Source of the DNA: CAJOLV01 sp045631885
GTDB lineage: Bacteria; Bacillota_I; Bacilli_A; RFN20; CAG-826
Assembly: GCA_045631885.1 (NCBI GenBank)
Contig: JAZQVN010000019.1
Location: 1-28,720, forward strand
Length of the DNA stretch: 28,720 nucleotides
Reading direction: 5' to 3'
Shown: positions 14,883-23,007 of the stretch, in pieces
How positions within the stretch are numbered: position 1 is the first letter of the stretch
Layout of the letters: each line of letters starts with the position of its first letter
Made by a program: the position numbers and the translations under genes
The notes under the pieces: model-generated
Database searches by the model: none
What the model was told of the DNA's origin: nothing
Seen by the model: the letters and a program-made list of their open reading frames with translations, nothing else

Positions 14883-16697
14883 CTAATCCTCTTCTTCGTC
14901 AATCTTTAAGATTGACATGAATGCTTCTTGTGGCACTTCGACAGAGCCCACTTTCTTCATTCTCTTCTTACCTTCTTTTTGTTTTTCAAGAAGCTTCTTT
15001 TTACGGGAGATATCCCCGCCATAACACTTTGCTAAAACGTCTTTTCTGACTGCTTTAACATCACATCTAGCGACGACTTTCCCGCCTATCGCGGCTTGAA
15101 TTGGAATTTCAAATTGTTGACGAGGAATAACTTGTTTAATTCTACGAATTACTCCAAGGCCACGATGATACCCATCTGGTCTATAGATGATGCTACTTAA
15201 GGCATCAACCACCGTTCCGTTAAGTAAGATATCTAATTTAGCTAAGTCTCCCTTCTTATAAGAAGAGTATTCATAATCGAACGAGGCGTAGCCTTTTGTG
15301 TAACTCTTTAACTTATCAAAGAAATTGTAAACAATTTCTGATAATGGTAGTTCATAAGTCATAATCATTCTCGTATCATCGAAGTATTCGAGGTTCTCAT
15401 ATATACCTCTTCTTTGTTGACAGAGTTCCATAATTGATCCGACATATTCCTTTGGAGTCATAATTGTCGCTTTAACATATGGCTCTTCAATAAATGATAT
15501 CTTTGAACTATCTGGCATCTTGCTTGGGTTATCTAAATCCATCACACTACCATCGGTTAAATGAATCTTATAAATAACGCTTGGCGCGGTTAAAATGAGG
15601 TTAAGATTATATTCTCTTTCTAATCTCTCTTGAACGATATCCATATGGAGTAATCCAAGGAAGCCGCATCTAAAGCCAAAGCCTAATGCTTGGCTAGTTT
15701 CAGCGACAAACTGCAATGATGCATCATTAAGAGTTAACTTTTCTAAGGCATCTTTTAACGCAAGATAATCATCACTATCAACTGGATATAATCCACAGAA
15801 TACCATTGGGTTCATAATCTTATAACCAGGTAAAGGTTTATCCGCAGGATTCTTTACTAAAGTAACTGTGTCACCAGGATGGACATCTCTAATGTCTTTA
15901 ATCTGTGCACAGATATATCCAACCTGTCCCACTGTTAATTTATCAACTTTAATTTCTCCAGGAGTTCTAATGCCTAGTTCAGTGACCATATATTCTTTTC
16001 CGGCTTGCATAAGTCGGATATTGTCTCCTAAGGAGACACATCCTTCTTTAACACGAACTAAAATAATAACTCCGCGATAAGAATCGTAATAGCTATCAAA
16101 GATTAAAGCTTGTAATGGATTAGTTTCTTCTCCTTCAGGAGCGGGAATATCTTTGACAATTGCTTCTAATAATTTATGAACACCTTGACCGGTCTTCGCG
16201 CTAACTTCCAATGCTTCTGAACAAGAGATACCAATTCGATCTTCAATTTCTTGTTTGACTGCATCAATTCTCGCGGAAGGTAAATCTACTTTATTAATGA
16301 CAGGTAAAATCATTAAATCATTATCCACGGCTAAATATGTATTAGCTAAAGTTTGAGCTTCCACGCCTTGAGTGGCATCCACGACCAATAAGGCACCTTC
16401 GCAGGCCGCTAAACTTCTACTTACTTCGTAAGTAAAATCGACATGCCCAGGAGTGTCTATCAAATTAAAAATATAAGTTTCTCCATCGTCAGCGAGATAA
16501 GAAAAAGTCGCAGCGTTAAGTTTAATCGTAATGCCTCTTTCTCTTTCTAAATCCATTGAGTCGAGAATTTGATCTTTCATTTCACGGGATTCAATCGCAC
16601 CAGTCGATTCTAAAATACGGTCCGCCAGAGTGGACTTACCATGGTCAATATGGGCGATGATTGAGAAATTTCTAATTTTATCTTTCTTGAATTCCAT
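14883..16697 (-). CDS. lepA: elongation factor 4 (LepA)
   Basis: 604 residues, full length. Translational GTPase that binds stalled ribosomes and assists translation or subunit assembly. G1 is AHIDHGKSTLADRIL, followed by ERGITIK, DTPGHVDF (G3), NKVD (G4) and SAKTG (G5). Domain II, EF-G-like domains III and V and the LepA-specific C-terminus (ARCDVKAVRKDVLAKCYGGD, then RKKKLLEKQKEGKKR) are all present. The upstream helicase stops 24 bp before the start. A TGCTAAAAT extended -10 (16710-16718) lies 12 nt upstream of the ATG and there is no Shine-Dalgarno sequence, so a leader of only about 5 nt is likely. Confidence 0.97.
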   Translation of the reverse strand: MEFKKDKIRNFSIIAHIDHGKSTLADRILESTGAIESREMKDQILDSMDLERERGITIKLNAATFSYLADDGETYIFNLIDTPGHVDFTYEVSRSLAACEGALLVVDATQGVEAQTLANTYLAVDNDLMILPVINKVDLPSARIDAVKQEIEDRIGISCSEALEVSAKTGQGVHKLLEAIVKDIPAPEGEETNPLQALIFDSYYDSYRGVIILVRVKEGCVSLGDNIRLMQAGKEYMVTELGIRTPGEIKVDKLTVGQVGYICAQIKDIRDVHPGDTVTLVKNPADKPLPGYKIMNPMVFCGLYPVDSDDYLALKDALEKLTLNDASLQFVAETSQALGFGFRCGFLGLLHMDIVQERLEREYNLNLILTAPSVIYKIHLTDGSVMDLDNPSKMPDSSKISFIEEPYVKATIMTPKEYVGSIMELCQQRRGIYENLEYFDDTRMIMTYELPLSEIVYNFFDKLKSYTKGYASFDYEYSSYKKGDLAKLDILLNGTVVDALSSIIYRPDGYHRGLGVIRRIKQVIPRQQFEIPIQAAIGGKVVARCDVKAVRKDVLAKCYGGDISRKKKLLEKQKEGKKRMKKVGSVEVPQEAFMSILKIDEEED

Positions 16698-16709
16698 AAA
16701 ACAAATCGT

Positions 16710-16718
16710 ATTTTAGCA
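16710..16718 (-). promoter_or_regulatory. putative short-leader promoter of lepA
   Basis: Minus strand TGCTAAAAT, an extended -10, 12 nt before the ATG. It lies between the helicase stop and lepA; read-through from the helicase is also possible. Confidence 0.4.
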
Positions 16719-16721
16719 TAA

Positions 16722-19067
16722 TTAGTCTTTATTGAAAAACTTTTGTAAAGTTTTACTCACTTCTTCTGGAGTTAGCACTACTTCATAATGATCCCATTCA
16801 CTTCTAAATAGGGCTTGATAGTTACGATATAAATATCGTTCATCGATGAGTAAAGCTGCACCTTTATCGGTTTCACTTCTTATTACTCTTCCCACTGCTT
16901 GCATGACTTTATTCATCCCCGGATTAGTGTAAGCGTAATCATGGCCTTTATAGCCTTTTTCTTTATAATATTCAGCGATTAAATCGCTTTCAAAATTGAT
17001 TTTTGGTAAACCAATTCCGATAATAACCGCGCCGATTAATCGATCAGAAATTAAATCAACGCCTTCGGCGAATGCTCCGCCTAATACCAAAAAGCCCACA
17101 CAAGTTCTTTCTGGGTTAGGAACAAAGTTATTTAAGAAGGCAATCTTATCTCTTTCTAACATATCTCTACTTTGAGAATAGATTTCGGCATCCAAATCAA
17201 TATATTGAAGTAATCTATCCATATATTCGTAACTCGGTGAATAAATGAAATAATTACCGACTTTATTTTTAATAAATTCTTTGATGTAATCAGCGACTAT
17301 TTGGTATGACGCTTCTCTATTCGCGTATTTAACCGAAACTTTTGGGGCCACCATTAATTTGAAATTCTTTTTCGGGAATGGAGATGGCAAAAGTAAAGAA
17401 CCATCTTCTTCTCCATTACCACCTAGAGTTTCAATGTAATAATCAATCGGTGATAAAGTCGCAGAGAAATAAATCGCCGCTTTTAAGTTAGAAACCGTTT
17501 TTCTTAAGAACCACGAAGCGTCAATGCAGTATAAGTTAATCGAAATATCTTTCTCTGTTTTTTTAATGAATACCTTAAAAATATCAGAATCATACATTTC
17601 ATAGATTCTCATAAAGCGATTAATTTCTAGATAGAAATTAGTTAACTCTTTAGTGATATTTTCATGATGTTCTTTCGCTGTATCGGTATAGACATCAATG
17701 AACTTGGTGAATAATTTATATTCATCTAAAGATAGCGATGGAATGATATGCTCCCCTACTTCATATTCATCAATCATCTCGGAGAAGATCGTTTTCATCT
17801 TGGTGAGATATTTTTTAAGCGCGACCGCTTTTAGGTTGCGTAATGAATATCTCGCTTCTTTCACTTGCGAGAATAAGATTGAGGCACTATACATGTCTTT
17901 ACTTCTATCCACTAAGTTATGGGCTTCATCAATTAATGCTAAATAATGACCAGCATCTTCATCAAAATACCTTTTCATATATGAAAGAGGATCGAATAGG
18001 TAATTATAATCACAAACAATGACATCACAGAAAAGTGATAAGTCCAATTCTAATTCGAACGGACAAATCATATTCTCGTTAGCAATCTCCACGACTGTTT
18101 CATAATCGAAAGTTGAATAATTCATTAAAGCGTATCTTAAAACACCTTGAATCTTCGTGTAATATCCTTTCGCATAAGGACATTCATCTGGGTTACACTC
18201 ACTTTCTTTACAGAAGCAGATTTTATCTTTCGCGGTAATGACTATGTCATTAATTTGTAAGTCTTCTCTTAATTTCAATAATTCAATGGCTTGATACGCT
18301 GATTCTTTCCCGGAAGATTTCGCGGTTAAATAGAATATTTTAGCTTCTGAATCATCTTGGAAGTATTTGATAAATGGGAATAATGTGGACATTGTTTTAC
18401 CAATTCCAGTTGGAGCTTCAACAAATAAACGCCCGCCATTCTTTGCCACTGAGTAAGCATATTTTGCCAATTCTCTTTGCCCTTTACGATATGTCATAAA
18501 TGGGAAAGTCATGTTCTTAATTGATTCGTCTCTTTTTTCTTTTGCTACTTCGACAATTGAATAAAAAGAGAGATAATCAGAAATTAAGCCACGAATATAA
18601 TCTTCAAGTTCACTAGTTGAACAAGTGTAATAGTCATTTATTCTTTGCTTTTCTTTTCCTTGTCTAATATAGACAAGTCTAATATCGATATGGTCGAGTT
18701 TTTGTTCCAAGGCAAACATATAGGCATAGCATTTTGCCTGCCCTAAATGCCATTCGATATTGCTATTTCTAAATTCTTCTAATTCAATGACTGTTGATTT
18801 AATCTCATCAATCATGAAATCGCCATTTTTCTTTTTGATGATGCCGTCCGCTCTACCTTCAAGAGTGACGAGAACTCCTTCGACATCAATCGTTCTTTTT
18901 AACGGATACTCACTAAAATAATCAGAGCCTTGACTTTCTTGGTAAGAAGAATGAATTCGACTACCTTCTTGCATGCTGGATGAATTAAAAACTCGGGTAT
19001 CAATGTCCCCGTTTCTTAATAAGAAGTCCACTAATTGGTGCACGGATAAAGTCAGCTCTTTAATCAT
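16722..19067 (-). CDS. PD-(D/E)XK nuclease - XPD/DinG-like helicase fusion
   Basis: 781 residues. The N-terminus (about 1-180) is a RecB/Cas4-like PD-(D/E)XK nuclease: GRADG (about 70-74), FMIDEIKS with the E-x-K pair (about 86), and HLGQAKCYAYMF. Then a superfamily-2 5'-3' helicase of the Rad3/XPD/DinG type: Walker A EAPTGIGKT (about 220), four cysteines CX1CX4CX4C in ICFCKESECNPDEC (about 281-294) for an iron-sulfur cluster, DEAH in IDEAHNL (about 377), and a C-terminal AVGRVIRSETDKGAALLIDE. Probably a DNA repair enzyme. Leaderless: TAAAAT, 6 nt, ATG, no Shine-Dalgarno sequence, directly behind the fmt terminator. Confidence 0.9.
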   Translation of the reverse strand: MIKELTLSVHQLVDFLLRNGDIDTRVFNSSSMQEGSRIHSSYQESQGSDYFSEYPLKRTIDVEGVLVTLEGRADGIIKKKNGDFMIDEIKSTVIELEEFRNSNIEWHLGQAKCYAYMFALEQKLDHIDIRLVYIRQGKEKQRINDYYTCSTSELEDYIRGLISDYLSFYSIVEVAKEKRDESIKNMTFPFMTYRKGQRELAKYAYSVAKNGGRLFVEAPTGIGKTMSTLFPFIKYFQDDSEAKIFYLTAKSSGKESAYQAIELLKLREDLQINDIVITAKDKICFCKESECNPDECPYAKGYYTKIQGVLRYALMNYSTFDYETVVEIANENMICPFELELDLSLFCDVIVCDYNYLFDPLSYMKRYFDEDAGHYLALIDEAHNLVDRSKDMYSASILFSQVKEARYSLRNLKAVALKKYLTKMKTIFSEMIDEYEVGEHIIPSLSLDEYKLFTKFIDVYTDTAKEHHENITKELTNFYLEINRFMRIYEMYDSDIFKVFIKKTEKDISINLYCIDASWFLRKTVSNLKAAIYFSATLSPIDYYIETLGGNGEEDGSLLLPSPFPKKNFKLMVAPKVSVKYANREASYQIVADYIKEFIKNKVGNYFIYSPSYEYMDRLLQYIDLDAEIYSQSRDMLERDKIAFLNNFVPNPERTCVGFLVLGGAFAEGVDLISDRLIGAVIIGIGLPKINFESDLIAEYYKEKGYKGHDYAYTNPGMNKVMQAVGRVIRSETDKGAALLIDERYLYRNYQALFRSEWDHYEVVLTPEEVSKTLQKFFNKD

Positions 19068-19073
19068 GCTTAA

Positions 19074-19079
19074 ATTTTA
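19074..19079 (-). promoter_or_regulatory. leaderless -10 of the helicase gene
   Basis: Minus strand TAAAAT, 6 nt, ATG. It begins a few bases after the T-run of the fmt terminator. No clear -35. Confidence 0.45.
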
Positions 19080-19080
19080 A

Positions 19081-19107
19081 TAAAAAACGCTAGCATTCAC
19101 TAGCGTT
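19081..19107 (-). terminator. fmt intrinsic terminator, overlapping its stop codon
   Basis: Perfect 8-bp stem AACGCTAG / CTAGCGTT (19086-19093 with 19100-19107) with a 6-nt loop; on the minus strand it ends in TTTTTTATT. Two bases of the fmt TAA are in the stem. Confidence 0.88.
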
Positions 19108-20044
19108 ATTTTATAATTTTGCCGAGAAGATTTTGATTTCCGTTGATGAAGGATTTATAATCCATTCTCTTTTTACCCTCTTTTTGTAACTCTAGAATAG
19201 ATAATTTTCCTTCTTTAAACTGGACAATTAAGCCATTTTTATCCGCTTTTACTATTTCGCCAATTTGATGATCTTCAACGTTATCAACAATCTTAGCTTT
19301 GAAGATTTTTAATTTCAAATCATCTAATAAGCAATACGCTCCAGGAGCGTCACTCAATCCTCTTATCCAACCGAAGATTTCTTTTGCTGTTAAATCTAAA
19401 TTAATCCTTTCTTGTTCTGGTTTAATTGTTGGACAGAAAGTCACTAAAGATTCATCTTGAATAACGCCTTCTAATTTTCCTTCTAAATATAAAGGCAAAG
19501 CGTCCTTAACTAATTTAATCGCCGCGTCACCCATTTTGATAAATAAAGAGGTACAATTATCTTCTTCATCTATGATGACTTCTTCTTTCGCGTACATTCT
19601 ACCTGCATCCATTTGATTAGTCATTTCCATTAAGGTCATGCCGCTTACTTTTTCATTATTAATTAACGCGTATTGAATAGGCGCAGCCCCTCGATATTTA
19701 GGTAATAAAGAACCATGTAAATTTAAACAACCATAACGAGGAATATCTAATAATCCTTGAGGAACAATTTGACCATAGGCAATGGTTAAAATAATGTCGG
19801 GATTCAATTCTTTAACAAAGTCATATTCTTTTCTGATTTTGACTGGTTGAAAAACAGGAATATTAAATTCTTCACCCACTAGTTTTGTTGGTGTTTTTTC
19901 TAAGATTCCTTTTCTTCCGACTGGTTGATCAGGTTGAGAAACTATACCGATAACATTATAACCTTCATTTATAACTTCTCTTAATACTTTCGCACTGATC
20001 TCAGGAGTGCCCATGAATAATAATCTAATTTCGTTTTTGTTCAT
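19106..20044 (-). CDS. fmt: methionyl-tRNA formyltransferase
   Basis: 312 residues, normal length. Transfers the formyl group from 10-formyl-tetrahydrofolate to Met-tRNAfMet for initiation. RLLFMGTPEISAKVL starts the formyltransferase domain; the catalytic and folate-binding block LNLHGSLLPKYRGAAPIQYA has the key Asn, His and, further on, Asp (NQMDAG). The C-terminal oligonucleotide-binding domain includes GLSDAPGAYC. Often beside def or priA, but here it is alone, divergent from a phosphodiesterase. GGTG lies a few bases before the ATG and a TATAAT at 20060-20065 gives a leader of only about 8 nt. Confidence 0.96.
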   Translation of the reverse strand: MNKNEIRLLFMGTPEISAKVLREVINEGYNVIGIVSQPDQPVGRKGILEKTPTKLVGEEFNIPVFQPVKIRKEYDFVKELNPDIILTIAYGQIVPQGLLDIPRYGCLNLHGSLLPKYRGAAPIQYALINNEKVSGMTLMEMTNQMDAGRMYAKEEVIIDEEDNCTSLFIKMGDAAIKLVKDALPLYLEGKLEGVIQDESLVTFCPTIKPEQERINLDLTAKEIFGWIRGLSDAPGAYCLLDDLKLKIFKAKIVDNVEDHQIGEIVKADKNGLIVQFKEGKLSILELQKEGKKRMDYKSFINGNQNLLGKIIK

Positions 20045-20059
20045 ATTTTCACCGTGATA

Positions 20060-20100
20060 ATTATAAACAACTTTCTTAAAAAGAAAAAGAAATGTAAAAT
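20060..20100. promoter_or_regulatory. divergent fmt / phosphodiesterase promoters
   Basis: Minus strand TATAAT (20060-20065) lies 15 nt before the fmt ATG. Plus strand TAAAAT (20095-20100) lies 7 nt before the phosphodiesterase ATG at 20108. The two promoter regions share the same 60 bp. Confidence 0.45.
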
Positions 20101-20107
20101 CTTAAAT

Positions 20108-20557
20108 ATGAAAATCCTTCTCGTTAGTGATAGTCACGGTAATTCAGAAGCCCTAGATAAATTATTAGAAATATATCCAAATATGGATTTATATCTTCAC
20201 GCTGGAGATTTAGAAGCGGATGAGCAATCAATCCATCCTTTTGACTGTGTGAAAGGTAACTGCGATCACTTCTCTAGATTACCCGAAAGAAGAATTATCC
20301 ATACTCCTTATGGGGTGTTATTAATGCAACACCTTCCATATATACCGACAGATATCGTCAAACAATACAAAGTGAAAATATTTATCAATGGTCATACCCA
20401 TAGACGCAAGTTTGAATTGATCGATGGTATCTATTGGATTAACCCAGGCGCTATCAGCTATCCAAGAGATGGTAATGACTTATCATATGCAATTATTGAA
20501 ATTACATCTTCAAAAGTAGATGTAGATTTCCGCACTTTAGCGCCAATCAAGAAATAA
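20108..20557 (+). CDS. YfcE/MJ0936-type metallophosphodiesterase
   Basis: 149 residues. Calcineurin-like phosphoesterase: metal ligands in SDSHGN, LHAGDLE, KGNCD and INGHTHR, with NPGAISYPR near the end. Members hydrolyse phosphodiesters with manganese or similar metals; the natural substrate is usually unknown. An in-frame ATG at 20054 would add 18 residues (IIINNFLKKKKKCKILN) that do not belong to the fold. The start at 20108 gives the canonical MKILLVSDSHGN and sits 7 nt after a -10 (TAAAAT), without a Shine-Dalgarno sequence, so a leaderless message is likely. Confidence 0.9.
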   Translation: MKILLVSDSHGNSEALDKLLEIYPNMDLYLHAGDLEADEQSIHPFDCVKGNCDHFSRLPERRIIHTPYGVLLMQHLPYIPTDIVKQYKVKIFINGHTHRRKFELIDGIYWINPGAISYPRDGNDLSYAIIEITSSKVDVDFRTLAPIKK

Positions 20558-20589
20558 TTTTACAAAGTAAAAGAATAAAATAATGCCTA

Positions 20590-20611
20590 TATAATCGTTT
20601 TGTTATATAAT
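20590..20611 (+). promoter_or_regulatory. promoter region of the adenylation-carrier gene
   Basis: Two tandem -10-like hexamers TATAAT (20590-20595 and 20606-20611). With the second, RNA would start at about 20618, giving a leader of about 50 nt. No good -35 is evident. Confidence 0.5.
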
Positions 20612-20620
20612 CTATTTGAT

Positions 20621-20644
20621 GTGGGTTTAAATAATTAAACTCAC
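20621..20644 (+). promoter_or_regulatory. 5'-terminal mRNA hairpin
   Basis: GTGGGTTTAA, loop ATAA, TTAAACTCAC: 10 bp with one G-U pair. It would sit within 3-4 nt of the predicted 5' end and 25 nt before the ATG, where such stems can protect mRNA from decay or bind a regulator. Confidence 0.5.
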
Positions 20645-20669
20645 AAAATACTAATTAAAGAGGTCGAAT

Positions 20670-22661
20670 ATGTATCCTGAATTTAACAAAGTAAATGAAT
20701 ACTTAGCGCAAGCAAAACAACTCTTAGAAACTAAGATGACAATGGAAGACATTTATAACAGCATAATGTCCCGTAATAAGAATTATGTTGCCAGTGAATT
20801 CTTCAATGAAAAAGGAAAATTAAAACATTATAAATATAAACAAGTTGCCTTAAACGTTGAAATGTATGCGTTTGGCATCTCCAAGAAATTAAAAGATCAA
20901 CCAAAAGGCAGTGTCGTTGTCTTAAAACACGCGAACTCTCCAGTTTGGCCAGAATTATTCTGGGCGATCCTCATGAGTGGCTTTAGAGTATTACTCGTTG
21001 ACGCTCGTGCATCTAAAGAAGGAACAGAAAACTTAGTGAGACAAGCGAAAGCTGTCGCGGTTGTTACCGATGACATGTTCATTTATGAAAATGTCAAAAA
21101 AATCGTTCCAGAAGACTTAACCGAATATAAAGGCGAAAGATATACCAGTCAAGGTTGGGGAGACGAAGTCTTCTTCTGCTCCAGCGGCACCACTGGTGAC
21201 GTCAAGATGATGGTCTTTAACGGCAAAAACTTATGCAGTCAAATCTGCTGCTCATTAGATATGCCAAAAGAATCAAAAGATATCATGTATCCAAGAAGTA
21301 TGGGTAAAATTAAAAACTTAGCCATGGTTCCACTACACCACATCTTTGGATTCGTCGCTGTCTTCTTATGGTTCAGCTTCTACGGTTCCACATTAGTGTA
21401 TCCAGCAAGCTTAGCCCCAAGTGATTTACAAGCTATCTGCCAAAAGGCTAAAGTCACCCACGTCTTCTCAGTCCCATTATTCTGGGATTCATTGGCCCAA
21501 CAAGTCACACGTAAGTTCGCGTTATTAGATGAAGACAAACAACAATTATTACATAAGATGATCGCGTATAACCTCGGTGAAATCAGTAAAGAAGAAGCCG
21601 GCTTAGGCGCTAATTCAATCGCAAGAAAGAAAGTTCAAGGAATGTTATTAGGTAGCCACGTGAGATTTGCTATCTCCGGTGGCGGATTCCTCTCTCAAGA
21701 AACACTTAAAACCATTAATGGTTTAGGCTATAACTTATATGACGGATTCGGTATGACTGAAATCGGTGTTACATCCGTTGAATTATCACCAGATGTCAAA
21801 GTCCGTTTATTAGGTAGAATTGGTAAACCATTACATTCAGTTGAATATAAAATTAAAGACAATCAATTATTCGTTAAATCTCCAACTATCCACGTGAGAG
21901 AAATTATCGGTGGTAAAGAAGCTCCAACCCAATTTGATGAAGAAGGATTCTTCCCAACTGGCGATATCGCGGAAGTTGATAACGAAAATGGTTACACCTT
22001 AAAAGGTAGACAAAAAGATGTCATCATCAACGCTGATGGTGAAAACATCTTCCCAGATGAACTTGAAATCTTCTTCAAGGATCTCCCACATATTAATCAC
22101 TTATGTATCTTAGGTGTTTCAAAGAAAGGTGCGAAGAACCAAGAAGATGTCGTCTTAGTCTTAGAAACAGATAACCAAATCACTCAAGAAGAAATCAAAG
22201 GTTTAGAAGCTCAAATTAAAGAAATCGAGCCAAAATTACCACATAAGACAAAGATTGCGATGACATATTTATCTAAAGGTAAATTACCATTAGCCAATAA
22301 TATGAAAGTCAAACGCTTTGTTATTAGAAAAGCTATCGAAGACGATACAGGCGACTATATCCCACTTAACCAAGAACACAAAGTGAAGAAATTCGAAGGC
22401 TTTGATAAAGAGACAATCGAACAAATCCTTAACCCAGTTAGAGAAATATTCTCTAAGGTCTTATTACTCCCAACCTTCAAGATTGAAGATGATGCCCACT
22501 GGATTAACGATTTAGGTGGTGACTCCATGAGCTATGTCGAATTAATTAAAGAATTACAAGATCACTTCAACATCGCCTTCAAAGAAGAAACCCTTGGTGT
22601 GATGGCCACAGTTAATGATTTCACATTCGAAATCGCCAAGTTAAAAAAGAACAATAAATAA
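20670..22661 (+). CDS. acyl-AMP ligase fused to a carrier protein domain
   Basis: 663 residues. ANL-superfamily adenylating enzyme, about 1-565: P-loop FCSSGTTGDVKMM (about 168-180), GFGMTEIG, TGDIAEVDNENGYTLKGR with the ribose-binding Asp, KDVIINADGENIFPDELE, and a C-terminal GKLPLANNMKVKR carrying the likely catalytic lysine. It ends in an acyl/peptidyl-carrier domain (about 590-663) with DLGGDSMSYVEL; Ser619 is the phosphopantetheine site. So it should activate a carboxylic acid, probably fatty acyl or amino acid, as an adenylate and load its own carrier arm. No condensation, thioesterase or transferase partner is adjacent. AGAGGT precedes the ATG. Confidence 0.87.
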   Translation: MYPEFNKVNEYLAQAKQLLETKMTMEDIYNSIMSRNKNYVASEFFNEKGKLKHYKYKQVALNVEMYAFGISKKLKDQPKGSVVVLKHANSPVWPELFWAILMSGFRVLLVDARASKEGTENLVRQAKAVAVVTDDMFIYENVKKIVPEDLTEYKGERYTSQGWGDEVFFCSSGTTGDVKMMVFNGKNLCSQICCSLDMPKESKDIMYPRSMGKIKNLAMVPLHHIFGFVAVFLWFSFYGSTLVYPASLAPSDLQAICQKAKVTHVFSVPLFWDSLAQQVTRKFALLDEDKQQLLHKMIAYNLGEISKEEAGLGANSIARKKVQGMLLGSHVRFAISGGGFLSQETLKTINGLGYNLYDGFGMTEIGVTSVELSPDVKVRLLGRIGKPLHSVEYKIKDNQLFVKSPTIHVREIIGGKEAPTQFDEEGFFPTGDIAEVDNENGYTLKGRQKDVIINADGENIFPDELEIFFKDLPHINHLCILGVSKKGAKNQEDVVLVLETDNQITQEEIKGLEAQIKEIEPKLPHKTKIAMTYLSKGKLPLANNMKVKRFVIRKAIEDDTGDYIPLNQEHKVKKFEGFDKETIEQILNPVREIFSKVLLLPTFKIEDDAHWINDLGGDSMSYVELIKELQDHFNIAFKEETLGVMATVNDFTFEIAKLKKNNK

Positions 22662-22691
22662 TTGCATTATTTGAGTTTAATGTGATAACAT
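22662..22691 (+). promoter_or_regulatory. rpsT promoter
   Basis: TTGCAT (22662-22667), 18-bp spacer, extended -10 TGATAACAT (TAACAT at 22686-22691). It begins at the stop codon of the upstream gene. Leader of about 25 nt with AGAGGT. Confidence 0.6.
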
Positions 22692-22722
22692 ATATCGCGA
22701 CGCAAAAAGAGGTAAGAAATTT

Positions 22723-22995
22723 ATGGCAAATATTAAATCCCAAATTAAACGTAATAAAACAAACGAAAAAGCTCGTCAAAGAAACGCTTCTGCAAAATCC
22801 GCTATCCGTACAGCTAGCAAGAAAGTTCGTTTAGCCGTCGAAGCCAAAGATTTAGCCAAAGCTGAAGAATTATTAGTCAAAGCTTTCCGTTTAATCGACA
22901 AGTCCGTTTCTGATGGTATTCAACATCAAAATACCGCCAGCAGACAAAAGGCGACATTACAACGTTTAGTTAATTCTTTAAAAGAAGAGAAATAA
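22723..22995 (+). CDS. rpsT: 30S ribosomal protein S20
   Basis: 90 residues, highly basic, starting MANIKSQIKRNKTNEKARQR, the textbook S20 N-terminus, with HQNTASRQKATLQRLVNSL at the end. It binds 16S rRNA early in small-subunit assembly. It has its own promoter and AGAGGT about 10 nt before the ATG. Its stop codon touches the stop codon of the convergent holA gene with no gap. In Bacillus rpsT is likewise next to holA and convergent with it. Confidence 0.98.
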   Translation: MANIKSQIKRNKTNEKARQRNASAKSAIRTASKKVRLAVEAKDLAKAEELLVKAFRLIDKSVSDGIQHQNTASRQKATLQRLVNSLKEEK

Positions 22996-23007
22996 TTATT
23001 TTCTCTT
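22985..23007. terminator. hairpin across the rpsT and holA stop codons
   Basis: AAGAGAAATAA pairs with TTATTTTCTCTT (one-base bulge), and both TAA stops lie in the loop side of the stem. On the minus strand it is followed by CTTTTAAAG, so it serves holA better than rpsT. Confidence 0.5.

Noticed and set aside
14854..14887. AAAACTACTAAT occurring twice near the lepA stop
   Set aside because: The copies are short and AT-rich; the pattern is explained by the terminator arms and is not evidence of an insertion or attachment site.
20054..20107. Upstream ATG adding 18 residues to the phosphodiesterase
   Set aside because: The extra residues (KKKKK-rich) are not part of the fold and the segment contains the promoter -10 of the gene.
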